The notes under the pieces are model-generated. The model had not been told where the DNA came from. It saw only the letters and a program-made list of their open reading frames with translations, and did not search any database. 59,362 bases of DNA from Treponema sp. GTDB taxonomy: Bacteria > Spirochaetota > Spirochaetia > Treponematales > Breznakiellaceae. Each line of letters starts with the position of its first letter. Within the stretch, counting starts at the first letter, position 1. Shown piece after piece: positions 1-7,849 of this stretch. Position numbers and translations under genes: made by a program. Location: contig JAITJS010000008.1 of NCBI GenBank assembly GCA_031278815.1, positions 1-59,362 of the forward strand. The letters run 5' to 3'.

Positions 1-425
1 TTTGAAATTAACAATGGGGTCATTGGAAATGCACCGGATCCAATCATCATTACTTTTGAATCAGAGGTAATCTTGAAGCTACCAAATTCTGTTTCAATAC
101 AGGTTTCTATATTTTTAAAATACTCCGCTCTACTTTGTGTATCTCTTTGTAATTTAATAGCCCTATACTTTTCTAAACTCCATACACAGAATGCAGATTG
201 TTCTCTTAATTCTTCCACCAACTTGGTTAAGGTCGTATCGTAACTACCTTCTATACTGTTCCATATCCGCTCTTGCATATCGCATAATACAAAGGATGAA
301 AATTTATCTATTGTTTTTTCCAATGTACTGTAGGCATCAAGATTTTTTACTTTTAAATCATTGAACTGCCTGAAAGTACACAAGAACGTATTTGCCTGAT
401 TAATAAATATACCTCTATCCGTCAT
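1..425 (-). CDS. Nicotianamine synthase-like / SAM-dependent protein, N-terminal part (runs off the window)
   Basis: An open frame starts at the ATG at 425 (SD-like AAGGAG a few bases upstream) and continues leftwards past base 1, so only about 141 residues are visible. The N-terminal ~110 residues are helical and charged. Near residue 125 comes the motif MMIGSGAFPMT, which resembles the glycine-rich SAM-binding motif of nicotianamine synthase-like enzymes (GSGxxPxT), the family that also includes CntL of opine metallophore synthesis. Inference: a SAM-using aminobutyrate transferase or related methyltransferase, perhaps for metal chelation or amine modification. The missing C-terminal half would decide this. 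A cobalamin riboswitch lies 490 bases upstream on the same strand. Base composition is AT-rich compared with the neighbours. Confidence 0.6.
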   Translation of the reverse strand, partial: MTDRGIFINQANTFLCTFRQFNDLKVKNLDAYSTLEKTIDKFSSFVLCDMQERIWNSIEGSYDTTLTKLVEELREQSAFCVWSLEKYRAIKLQRDTQSRAEYFKNIETCIETEFGSFKITSDSKVMMIGSGAFPMTPLLIS

Positions 426-514
426 AATATTTTTCTCCTTGCTAAAAACTGAAAAGATTCTCCACGGGTCCTACGCCCTGACATCAGTCCGTTTTGCGAT
501 ATTGTAGGTAAAGG

Positions 515-550
515 CTACATCCTCCTGCCGTAACCTTTCGTTTTCGTCAT
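515..550 (-). other. Possible 11-codon leader ORF with good ribosome site
   Basis: An AAGGAG sequence is followed about 8 bases later by ATG and eleven codons rich in Lys/Arg/Gly (MTKTKGYGRRM), ending in TAG. It lies 90 bases before the nicotianamine-synthase-like start. The sequence after it contains a small inverted repeat (GTAG...CTAC). It may be a leader peptide or chance; there is no independent support. Confidence 0.2.
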
Positions 551-723
551 CTTGTATCTCTCCTTAATTTGGGATATACTTATAAAAGTTTTGGTCCAAA
601 CCGCAATTGAATACCATTCGAGGAGTTGAGGGATCCAGGGCCTTTACTATCATGAGAAAAAAGACCTCTCCCTTGCAGTAAAAATGTTTCTGGGGTACCA
701 CAAAAAAGATAATATCTAAAAAA

Positions 724-867
724 TTAGTGTGTAGGGGGGGGGTACGAATAACGCATTAATGAAACATGAAAATGCTTGAATAACATCCGCACATAAAAAC
801 CGATACCTAAGCTGTTACAAAACAGCGCCATCGAGATATACTTCACTGGTACCTGTTCATCATTCAT
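724..867 (-). CDS. Short ORF directly behind the cobalamin riboswitch, ending in a 9-C tract
   Basis: This frame starts with ATG preceded by GGAGG (plus-strand CCTCC at 875-879), immediately after the cobalamin riboswitch, so it is the first reading frame the switch could control. It encodes 47 residues with one hydrophobic stretch (residues ~11-30) and stops just after a run of nine C on the coding strand (plus-strand G tract 734-742). With eight C it would stay open to 564, giving about 100 residues. I do not recognise the protein; the downstream part looks poorly coding. It is either a truncated B12-regulated gene or a phase-variable or mis-sequenced one. The rest of 426-723 holds no gene I can support. 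Confidence 0.3.
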   Translation of the reverse strand: MNDEQVPVKYISMALFCNSLGIGFYVRMLFKHFHVSLMRYSYPPPTH

Positions 868-912
868 TCGCTTTCCTCCGGCACAACCACGAGCCATCAA
901 ACCCCTATTGCC

Positions 913-1066
913 GTTACACCAAAGTCTCCTGGCTTATGAAGCACTGCGACCCGGACAGCGGCCTTCCCACAAGCCCAGCTTGCAGTGACCTTTTACCGTC
1001 CTTACTCCATTTACAGTTGTGGGTTACAACGGAGGATTTTCACCTCCGCTTCCTCTGCAATGTAAC
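913..1066 (-). promoter_or_regulatory. Cobalamin (B12) riboswitch
   Basis: Read on the minus strand, the conserved blocks of the cobalamin riboswitch appear in order: GGTGAAAATCC, CTGTAA, GGTCACTG (the GCCACTG block), GTGGGAAGGC, and AAGCCAGGAGAC. The ends GTTACA (1066-1061) and TGTAAC (918-913) pair as the closing P1 stem. A GGAGG ribosome site follows about 35 bases downstream, and no U-run hairpin is seen between, so translational control is more likely than attenuation. The B12 box and overall spacing fit the family well. What it controls is unclear: the next frame is a 47-codon ORF, then the nicotianamine-synthase-like gene. Confidence 0.85.
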
Positions 1067-1250
1067 TAGTAAAATAATATAGCTCAGGATTTTTTTTGTC
1101 AATAGGTCGCATTGCCTAATCAGCAATTTTCAGTTTACCCCCCCATCATCGTTGACGAATTTCTCTCCCTGGACAAAGACCAAAAACTCCCGCCACATTT
1201 CATGCAGGGCATAGCGCAGAGCCGCCTGCATTGGGAGCTTTGTTATTGCC

Positions 1251-2465
1251 TTAATGGGCATCCCGCTGTTCCACTTCTCTAAAGGCAGCCTCTAGAAAAG
1301 CATCAAGGAAAAGCAGTCCTGCTTTGGTGAGGGCCAGGGGTTCCGATTCCAGAAGCCCCCGGTTACGCCATTGGGTAATGGTTTGAGGAATACAGGCTGC
1401 TATATCCAGCCCAAATCGCTGCCGAAATAAGGCTGCATCCGGTCCCTTACGGTACCGGAACCCCATGAGGAAGGTCTCTTTCATGAGGGTGAGCGGATCC
1501 AGGGCTTCCATGAGCACCCCTTCCCCGGCTGCCTGTTTGGAACTCCTCTGGTGCCGGGCTATATAGGCATCCACGTCAGGGTTCACCGTAAAACGCCGAC
1601 CCCTTCCTTCAGCATCGTCAATGATGGTAGCAGAGGCTCCTGGGCCAAGACCGAGCCAGTTTTCCATGCGCCAATACCGTATATTATGAAGAGCCTCCAT
1701 ACCGGGACGGGAAAAATTGGAAACCTCGTATTGTTTGTAGCCCTGCTGTTCCAAGGTGTCCCGGCCAGCGATCCACAGGGCATCAGCCCTATCTGGATCA
1801 GGAAGCAACCCTTTCTGAAGCAGGGCTTGGGAGTCTAAGGGAGTTCCTGGTTCCACGGTCAAGGCATAGAGAGAAACATGGCCCGGTTCATAGGCCAGGA
1901 GTTGGTCAAGATCCTGCAAGAGGATCTCCTCATCCTGTAAAGGAAGGCCGGTGATGAGATCCCCGGAAAACCCGGTCCCGAATATATCCCGGACCAGGCG
2001 GATCCCTTCCTGCCACGAGGCTCCATCCCCTACCCGATGCACCGCCCTCCGGGAAGGCTCATGAAAGGTCTGTATCCCCAGACTGAGCCGGGTAACCCCT
2101 CCGTCCCGGCAGGTCTTGAGAAAAGCCGCTCCTGCAGATTCGGGATTTGCCTCCACGGTGATTTCCTCCGGGGCTTGGATCCCCTGATCCCAGAGTTTCC
2201 CCAGCCCTGAGAGTAAGCGTCCCATTCTGGCAGCTCCCAGCAGCGAGGGGGTTCCGCCGCCGATATACACCGTGGGAATATGGATAAGGCCCGCGTCCTG
2301 GATACGCTCTTGCGCCTCTTTAAGGAGGGCCTCCCCATAGGCATCCAGCCGGCTGTCGGAGGGCATAACCGGAATGGAATAAAAATCGCAGTAATCACAA
2401 GCACCGGCACAAAAAGGCACATGAATATAGAGGGAAGCGGTGGTTCCGCGTTTAGGGTCTGCCAA
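1251..2465 (-). CDS. hemW: HemW-like radical SAM protein (coproporphyrinogen III oxidase-like, heme chaperone)
   Basis: This is a radical SAM enzyme of about 404 residues. The cluster motif C-x3-C-x2-C is at residues 19-26 (CAGACDYC) and is followed by DF rather than the extra Cys of true HemN, which places it with HemW, the heme-trafficking chaperone. The SAM-binding IGGGTPSLL follows near residue 67, and the C-terminal HemN_C domain is present. The open frame extends about 90 codons further upstream, but that part is antisense-style shadow inside the signal peptidase gene. I chose the TTG at 2465, which overlaps the upstream lepB-like stop by 14 bases and gives the normal family length. It is the last gene of a lepB-lepB'-hemW unit. 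The exact start is uncertain. Confidence 0.85.
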   Translation of the reverse strand: MADPKRGTTASLYIHVPFCAGACDYCDFYSIPVMPSDSRLDAYGEALLKEAQERIQDAGLIHIPTVYIGGGTPSLLGAARMGRLLSGLGKLWDQGIQAPEEITVEANPESAGAAFLKTCRDGGVTRLSLGIQTFHEPSRRAVHRVGDGASWQEGIRLVRDIFGTGFSGDLITGLPLQDEEILLQDLDQLLAYEPGHVSLYALTVEPGTPLDSQALLQKGLLPDPDRADALWIAGRDTLEQQGYKQYEVSNFSRPGMEALHNIRYWRMENWLGLGPGASATIIDDAEGRGRRFTVNPDVDAYIARHQRSSKQAAGEGVLMEALDPLTLMKETFLMGFRYRKGPDAALFRQRFGLDIAACIPQTITQWRNRGLLESEPLALTKAGLLFLDAFLEAAFREVEQRDAH

Positions 2466-3183
2466 ACCGGGTAAGGGGCCAATACCGGAACAGGGCCTTC
2501 CCGATGATACTGTCCACCGGTACCGGCCCCCAGGTACGGGAATCATTGGTATTACTCCGGTCATCAGAGAGGACGAAACATTCATCCTCCCCCAACACGA
2601 TAGTTTCCTGGTTTCCTGAAAAGGGAATGGACCCATCCCAAAGCGCAGGAACCTGTGGGATGGTAACATCATAGGTCTTGTCAGATAATTCAAACTCCGT
2701 AAACGTATAAGACGCATCCTTGGGTTTGATCCGTAACACATAGTTGGTCATGGTAATCTCGTCTCCCGGAAGGCCGATGACCCGCTTAATGTACAAGGGT
2801 TCTCGCTGGAGAAACCCTATCCGCTGGGCCGTAAAGAAGCGGATCACCCCATCAAGGATCCGATCAAAGAGGCTGTGGGGAGTATCAAAAGCAGTGTCTA
2901 CCAGAACCACATTACCCCGCCGGAAAGGCAGCGCATGATTCAGCCATCCATCGGGAAGTAAGGAATACACCGTATAGGAAGAGACGATAAACCGGTCTCC
3001 TATCCGCAGTTCCGGCTGCATGGCATCATTTTCCAGTACCTTAGTAGAAAAAACCAAGGTAGTCAACGCGATATAACAAACATAAAAGATGAAAAACCCT
3101 AACACCGCCCACCGAAAACGATGGCGTTTCTTCTTTTGATCCGCATACGAAGCGTATCGGTACTTACCAAAAAACATGGACAT
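2452..3183 (-). CDS. Signal peptidase I-like protein lacking the catalytic serine
   Basis: An S26-family protein of about 243 residues has a single membrane anchor at residues 26-45. The box that normally reads S-M-x-P is NDAMQPELRIGD here: the nucleophile Ser is Ala54 (codon GCC). The lysine box (IKRVIGLPGDE), the SDDRSNTNDSRTWGPVP box and general fold are kept. The start is taken as ATG 3183 after a G-rich ribosome site; GTG 3192 is an alternative. It follows a complete signal peptidase gene by about 15 bases, so the two are probably co-made. Inference: a catalytically dead paralogue that may assist or regulate the active enzyme. Confidence 0.85.
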   Translation of the reverse strand: MSMFFGKYRYASYADQKKKRHRFRWAVLGFFIFYVCYIALTTLVFSTKVLENDAMQPELRIGDRFIVSSYTVYSLLPDGWLNHALPFRRGNVVLVDTAFDTPHSLFDRILDGVIRFFTAQRIGFLQREPLYIKRVIGLPGDEITMTNYVLRIKPKDASYTFTEFELSDKTYDVTIPQVPALWDGSIPFSGNQETIVLGEDECFVLSDDRSNTNDSRTWGPVPVDSIIGKALFRYWPLTRFGRP

Positions 3184-3198
3184 CCCCCCCACTAAGCC

Positions 3199-4191
3199 CT
3201 AACGAATCAGGCCCATACGTCCTATAGGCCAATAAATGATAGAACCCTTACCCAGGACCTTGGTTTCCCGGATGGGACCGAAAGAACGACCGTCCCGGGA
3301 ATTATCCCGGTTGTCTCCTAATGGAAGGATCCTGCCTTCAGGGACGTACCAGCCTTGGGTATGCCGAGAGAGACGCACCCGATACCGAGGGTCCTGAGGA
3401 TAGGCCCCGCGGATCACCCCAAGACCCGCTTTATCCCGGGCCCGATCATCGGGATACCGTATCTCATTGGTGAAAGCCGCGGTGTTAAGGAGTCCGGCAG
3501 GAGGATTGAGGCGTAATTCCATATATGCCATGACCTTTCCTTCAGCTTCCAAGGCAGGATATGCCTCGGGCGCTACGAGACGACTGATACGGTGCTTGAA
3601 CTGCCGCTGAACATTGAATTCCCGTTCCTCAGTCCACCGGGTTTCTCCGGCAAAACGGATCCGAAAGTCCCCCCGGTGAAGCACGAACTGATCACCCCCC
3701 CAGCCGACCCCACGTTTTATCAAGAAATGGGCCTTGGGTTCCCCGGATTCGTCCCGGTCAATATCCACCAGAGAAATGGTCAGCATATAGATGATACGCT
3801 GGGCTATGTCAAAGGCAGGCCCCTGGGAAAGGTAAGAAGGGCTCTCAAAGATGATAATATCATTGCGTTTGGGCTTAATGGGGCTGGGCAACTTGGCCAT
3901 ACCCGGAAGGAGCTCAGGGCCGAATAGGATCTTATTGACGAAGATCCGATCCCCAATGAGGAGGGTATCGATCATGGAACCTGAGGGAATTTCGTAGGCT
4001 TGAAAGAGGTACTGATTAATGAGGAGCACCACCCCCACGGCCCATATAAAGGCTTCAAGCCAATCCAGAATTGGATTCTTGGCTTTTTGTTTTTCTTTCT
4101 TGATCCGTCGGGATCGTTTTTGATACGTAAGGTACCTTTCAGTCAACCCTTCAAGGCGATCTAACAAACTGTTTTTTTTCATTACATCCAT
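3199..4191 (-). CDS. lepB: Signal peptidase I
   Basis: This S26 serine-lysine peptidase of 330 residues cleaves signal peptides on the outer face of the inner membrane. A lysine/arginine-rich cytoplasmic tail (residues 1-40) precedes one membrane segment (~46-64). The nucleophile box SGSMIDTLLIGD gives Ser72, the lysine box LIKRGVGWGGD gives Lys159, and GDNRDNSRDGRSFGP is the C-terminal conserved box. About 60 extra residues between the lysine box and the last box make it longer than the E. coli-type core. It starts at ATG 4191; ATG 4182 is possible. It is the first gene of the unit with the Ser-less paralogue and hemW. Confidence 0.9.
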   Translation of the reverse strand: MDVMKKNSLLDRLEGLTERYLTYQKRSRRIKKEKQKAKNPILDWLEAFIWAVGVVLLINQYLFQAYEIPSGSMIDTLLIGDRIFVNKILFGPELLPGMAKLPSPIKPKRNDIIIFESPSYLSQGPAFDIAQRIIYMLTISLVDIDRDESGEPKAHFLIKRGVGWGGDQFVLHRGDFRIRFAGETRWTEEREFNVQRQFKHRISRLVAPEAYPALEAEGKVMAYMELRLNPPAGLLNTAAFTNEIRYPDDRARDKAGLGVIRGAYPQDPRYRVRLSRHTQGWYVPEGRILPLGDNRDNSRDGRSFGPIRETKVLGKGSIIYWPIGRMGLIR

Positions 4192-4268
4192 ATTTTGTCT
4201 TTACTTTGCTATGCTTTACCGTACTGTTTTTCTCTATACATCCAAAACCCTATCACGAAGTACCGTCG

Positions 4269-4297
4269 TTGACAAGGGTACAAGAGCCCCCTATAAT
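4269..4297 (+). promoter_or_regulatory. Perfect consensus sigma-70 promoter, almost leaderless
   Basis: TTGACA (4269-4274), a 17-base spacer and TATAAT (4292-4297) match consensus exactly. The ATG of the next gene is at 4303, so transcription should begin at or within a base or two of the start codon. There is no ribosome site before ATG 4303 or the second in-frame ATG at 4312. Confidence 0.85.
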
Positions 4298-4302
4298 TTG
4301 GT

Positions 4303-5841
4303 ATGGCAAAAATGGCAAAGACGGAAAAAACAGATACTCCCCTACCTGAGGACGCCGTCCATTTACCGATGCTCCTGGGTATAAGGCCCGGCGTATACTT
4401 ACTATTCCTCTATTCCCTTATCCTGCTTAGTCTTCTCTTCTTGGTGCTCCTGTACCCAGGGCTTTCCAAACCCGGCGCTGTCCTGGTTCTGAGGTCTGAG
4501 CCCTTGGGTGCAGCGGTCCGGGTGGATGGGGTCTATAGGGGAAACACTCCGTGTGAACTCTTTATCTCGAAAGGAACGCATCCTATAGCAATGGTCCTTC
4601 CCGGCTTTGTAGCGTATGAGCAGGAACTGGTAGTTGAGGGACGCCTTGTCGCTTCCCTGCTTTTCCCCCTGAAAGAACAGTTGCGTGCAACCCTTACCGA
4701 GACGAGCCCCGGGGCTGCCTTGCTAGCAGGGGCCGCAGACTATGCGGCCTGGTCTTTTACCGGGGAGCCGAGTACCAGCTACCAGATTCCGCAAAGCCTC
4801 TCTGAAGGGGCCTATCGTTCAGGCCCCGGGGCAGCGGATATCCCCAGTTACCAGCGCATGGACAAGCTGATTAAGAGCGCTGCCCGCTTTGCCTCGACCA
4901 AGGCAGGGCTTCGGGACTTACTCCGGGCAAAGTACACCCTGGATAACGGGGGCCTTGCCCCTTCTCCCTTGAGCCTGGTCCGTTCTATAGAAGCTATCGG
5001 GGCCTATCTTTCTGAAGCCCCTGGTGGGGGGCTCTGGCTTGAGGGGATACTTCCTACGGAAATGGCAGGTATCCTTACAAAGCATCCGTGGTATACCAAG
5101 CAGATCCAGGATAAGACGGGGCTGGTCCCGGGAAGCCGCCTTCAGGGGTCGCCCACGGGGGTGTCTTTGAGCTTGGGCGCTCTCCAGTTTAGGGAGATCC
5201 CAGCAGGAACCTTGGTTCCAGGAGGAGGGCTTTTCTTAGGGGAAGTCCCGGTGGCGGCCTTCAGTATCGCGGAAACCGAAGTGTCTGTTGCTTCTTGGGA
5301 GGCTTTTCTGGAGGCTCATCCTGAGTGGAGGACAGAGAGCACCCTGACCCTAATGGAACAGGGCTTGGTTACCGAGGACTACCTGGTATCCCTGGATCAC
5401 CCTGCTTCAGAGAGCCCGGATTTCTCTTCAGTGCCTGGGGTTTCCTGGTATGCGGCAGCGGCCTATTGCCAGTGGCTCACGGGCTTGCTGCCTCCTAGTT
5501 GGGCGGATTATGCGGTGCGCCTTCCCACGGAACGGGAGTGGGAATACGCGGCCTGGGCAGGGGAAGAAGCGGGCCTTAGAAATATGATAGGAGGTCACTG
5601 GGAATGGTGCCAAGACCCTTATGCGCCGTATCCCTTCCTTGCAGAAGACCTGGAAGCCCAGGAGGAGATTGCATCTCCTGAGCGGGTATTGCGCGGGGGC
5701 GCGTGGATAAACCCGCCTGGTTCCGTGGAGCCCGGCACAAGGGCATCTTTGCCGCCTGCGTTCTGTTCTGCCTTTGTTTCATTCCGGCCTGTGCTTGCCC
5801 CAAAGCCCTGGCTTGCCGGCAAGGAGCTGTCCCATGAGTGA
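4303..5841 (+). CDS. Membrane-anchored PEGA / SUMF1 (formylglycine-generating-enzyme-like) protein
   Basis: The 512-residue protein has a short cytoplasmic head, one membrane segment at about residues 28-50, a PEGA domain (~58-125, with AVRVDGVYRGNTP) and a long linker. A C-terminal SUMF1/FGE-type fold (~300-500) shows the hallmark blocks VSWYAAAAYCQWL, RLPTEREWEYAAW and VLRGGAW. Proteins of this type in spirochaetes sit at the cell envelope; the FGE fold often serves as a non-enzymatic binding module, and I see no proof of formylglycine activity. Translation appears leaderless (no SD; promoter -10 only 6 bases before ATG). The stop overlaps the smpB start, so smpB is co-transcribed. Confidence 0.8.
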   Translation: MAKMAKTEKTDTPLPEDAVHLPMLLGIRPGVYLLFLYSLILLSLLFLVLLYPGLSKPGAVLVLRSEPLGAAVRVDGVYRGNTPCELFISKGTHPIAMVLPGFVAYEQELVVEGRLVASLLFPLKEQLRATLTETSPGAALLAGAADYAAWSFTGEPSTSYQIPQSLSEGAYRSGPGAADIPSYQRMDKLIKSAARFASTKAGLRDLLRAKYTLDNGGLAPSPLSLVRSIEAIGAYLSEAPGGGLWLEGILPTEMAGILTKHPWYTKQIQDKTGLVPGSRLQGSPTGVSLSLGALQFREIPAGTLVPGGGLFLGEVPVAAFSIAETEVSVASWEAFLEAHPEWRTESTLTLMEQGLVTEDYLVSLDHPASESPDFSSVPGVSWYAAAAYCQWLTGLLPPSWADYAVRLPTEREWEYAAWAGEEAGLRNMIGGHWEWCQDPYAPYPFLAEDLEAQEEIASPERVLRGGAWINPPGSVEPGTRASLPPAFCSAFVSFRPVLAPKPWLAGKELSHE

Positions 5842-6295
5842 GGCGCGTAAGATCATTGCCATAAACCGCAAGGCCCGGCACGACTATTCCGTAGATGATA
5901 CCTATGAATGCGGCATAGCGCTTTTAGGGACCGAGGTAAAATCCTTTCGGGACGGGAAAATCTCCTTTCCCGATGCCTGGGCGGAGGTGATCGCGGGGGA
6001 GATATGGCTTCGCTCTCTAAAGATTGCGGAAAATCCCTTTTCTTCCATATTTAACCATGACCCAGACCGGAAAAAGCGCTTGCTCCTTCATAAAGCAGAG
6101 ATTAAACGGATAAGCCGCAAGGTTAATGAGAAGGGATACACCCTCATACCCCTGTCTTTTTATTTTAAGCAGGGCCGGGTTAAGGTAGAATTGGGGCTTT
6201 GTAAAGGGAAAAAGGCCTATGATAAGCGGGCAGACATCCGGGAACGGGATGTGAAGCGGGATATGGCCCGGGAATTCCGCCGGGGGCTGCACTAA
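5834..6295 (+). CDS. smpB: SsrA-binding protein SmpB
   Basis: The 153-residue protein binds tmRNA and brings it to stalled ribosomes for trans-translation. Characteristic blocks are INRKARHDY near the start, GIALLGTEVKSFRDGK, and the basic tail KRDMAREFRRG. I chose ATG 5834 because AAGGAG lies at 5821 inside the end of the upstream gene. Starting there gives an 8-base overlap and the normal family length; the longer frame from 5774 is out of family. No tmRNA gene was found nearby. Confidence 0.95.
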   Translation: MSEARKIIAINRKARHDYSVDDTYECGIALLGTEVKSFRDGKISFPDAWAEVIAGEIWLRSLKIAENPFSSIFNHDPDRKKRLLLHKAEIKRISRKVNEKGYTLIPLSFYFKQGRVKVELGLCKGKKAYDKRADIRERDVKRDMAREFRRGLH

Positions 6296-6567
6296 GAGGG
6301 GCTTGTGCGGCGGGGCCTGCTTTTGGAGAAGGCCTTGCAGCGGAAGGATAAAACGCGGCCTTTCCCGTGCCTTAAGGCATGGATTTATTTTCATATCTTG
6401 TCCTTAATACCCCCCCGTCGCGTGCTATCTAAAATATATACTTCATATACCCTCATCCTCACGACCGCTCCCGGGTCTACTCATAAGCCCAGGATTTTCA
6501 GAATTTCCTTTCCCCTCTAATTTTTCTCTTTTTTCTCTATGTCCCTTTTATTTCTAAGGAGGATGTT

Positions 6568-6732
6568 ATGGCACTCATCAACCCGGTAAACCCGATGCTC
6601 CACCGGATCCGGGTGAAGCTCTATCCCAATTACCTGCCCCGTTTTAGTGGCGGGTATATCGTCCGTACGGACAGTGAAGCCGCGTACCAGTTAGGCTATA
6701 GGGGAGGGGGTATAGGGAGTTATGCGACATAA
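6568..6732 (+). pseudogene. Truncated HU-like (DUF4469/HU-CCDC81 type) DNA-binding protein fragment
   Basis: A good ribosome site (AAGGAGG, 6556-6562) precedes ATG and a 54-codon frame. Its start (HRIRVKLYPNYLPRF, then YIVRTDSEA) matches, from memory of the family, the N-terminus of treponemal HU-like proteins of ~240 residues. After DSEA the sequence jumps to AAYQL and ends within 13 codons, as if the middle had been deleted between two EA/AAYQL-like sites. It is probably a dead remnant. The stretch 6296-6567 before it holds no gene I can support. Confidence 0.5.
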
Positions 6733-6821
6733 AAACCAAAATTTTTTCGGAAATTGGAAAATAGAGGCATCTATGCCGTCAAAAAAAATACAAATTTTCT
6801 CGAAAAGTAGAAGTAATCCAG

Positions 6822-6950
6822 TTGAATGTCCTGATATTTTTGGAACTCCTCACCATTGGTGCCTTGACAAAGGCTATAGCGGGGAGCCGGCCTTAGCGCT
6901 TGTTGGCTTACGCACATCACGAGCCGGGGGCAGGAACGTATAGAAAAAGT
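6822..6950 (+). mobile_element. IS5-type transposase remnant (copy 1)
   Basis: The translation contains CLDKGYSGEPALALVGLRT, the DxGY-type block near the catalytic end of IS5-family DDE transposases. The DNA is clearly homologous to the longer remnant at 58.3-58.8 kb, sharing CCTTGACAAAGG and the GAGCCGGGG..CAGGAA segment. It stops early (TAG at 6940) and has lost both ends. No terminal repeats can be seen. Confidence 0.6.
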
Positions 6951-7023
6951 GGATCCTATCCGTTCCTTGGCTTTGAGACGCGGGGTTCCCGGGTGGTGCT
7001 TATTATATGAAGGAAGCGCATTG

Positions 7024-7374
7024 ATGGATCTTTTACAGGTATTTAATACCAGGATCGAAAAGGCCAATCTGGTCAACCGGGATGCCTTGATTGCCCTGGA
7101 AACGTTTAAAGCTAAGATCGCTTTCTATAAAAAGATTGTCCAGAGATGCCGTCGTTGTCGGACCTATGAATTCGAATTTGACGAACAAAGTGAACGGGTG
7201 AAGGTCGTGAAGAAAGCCCGAGTCGATCAGAGGGCGATTACTTCGGTGTTGGCGAACCTCAAGAAGGAAAAGGACGCGCTGGAGGATAGGATCGCCACGC
7301 TTAACTTTAGTACGCCAGTTGATTTTGACCTGAAGACATCTTATCCCGCATCTAGTGTATCCTGGGGGGAATGA
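7024..7374 (+). CDS. Hypothetical coiled-coil protein, 116 residues
   Basis: ATG 7024 follows a GAAGGAAG ribosome site at the usual distance. The protein is highly charged and helical: residues ~1-40 and ~75-100 have heptad-like Leu/Ile spacing (LVNRDALIALETFKAKI; LANLKKEKDALEDRI). A small C-R-R-C-R patch lies in the middle. I do not recognise the family. It lies directly behind a transposase remnant and before a gene-poor stretch, so it may be a cargo or phage-like gene. Confidence 0.45.
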   Translation: MDLLQVFNTRIEKANLVNRDALIALETFKAKIAFYKKIVQRCRRCRTYEFEFDEQSERVKVVKKARVDQRAITSVLANLKKEKDALEDRIATLNFSTPVDFDLKTSYPASSVSWGE

Positions 7375-7756
7375 ACTGTATGGTTTTTAGTGTAATCAAG
7401 GTATGTTTTTGTATTGCCTTATAAGCAAGCGTCTCGAAAACGTATCCAATCAAACCTTACGATGAGGATGAGAAACATGCTGGATAGAAACCTGAACCGT
7501 AAACCGTTCACTCGTTACGTATCCATATCCTTGATTTTAGCGGCGATATAAACGCCGGCGACTATACAGGACATCCCCCCTTTTTTCAGGGAACACCTAC
7601 ATCATAAGTAGTATTCGGCGGATATTCTTCGTCCTCCTTCTAGCGGTTAAAGGGCTGTTTTTTTGCGGATAAAGACCGCTCAGGCTAGGGAAAAATAAGT
7701 ATAGAAAGCCCTAACTCGGGCTTATGAAGCTATATTCCTAAACATACAACCGGCCA
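7375..7756. other. Gene-poor stretch
   Basis: I see no supported gene on either strand. It contains a small inverted repeat AGCCCTAACTCGGGCT near 7709-7724 and otherwise nothing recognisable before the promoter at 7757. Confidence 0.5.
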
Positions 7757-7785
7757 TTGACAAGCCAGAAGAAAATAAATAGGGT
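7757..7785 (+). promoter_or_regulatory. Sigma-70 promoter of the cysteine desulfurase gene
   Basis: TTGACA (7757-7762), 17 bases, TAGGGT (7780-7785). Transcription would start about 60 bases before the ATG at 7850. Confidence 0.55.
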
Positions 7786-7849
7786 AGAGGGAAACATCAA
7801 TGCAATGCTGGTGCATGCGGGAGAAGACCAGAGAGGAGGGGAAAAAAGG

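Noticed and set aside
1076..1250. Plus-strand frame ending near hemW (VDEFLSLDKDQ...)
   Set aside because: It lacks a start with a ribosome site and is not recognised; the stretch was left unassigned.
2463..2741. N-terminal extension of HemW by ~90 residues
   Set aside because: This part overlaps the signal-peptidase-like gene in another frame and has no HemW similarity; HemW normally starts shortly before the CxxxCxxC motif.
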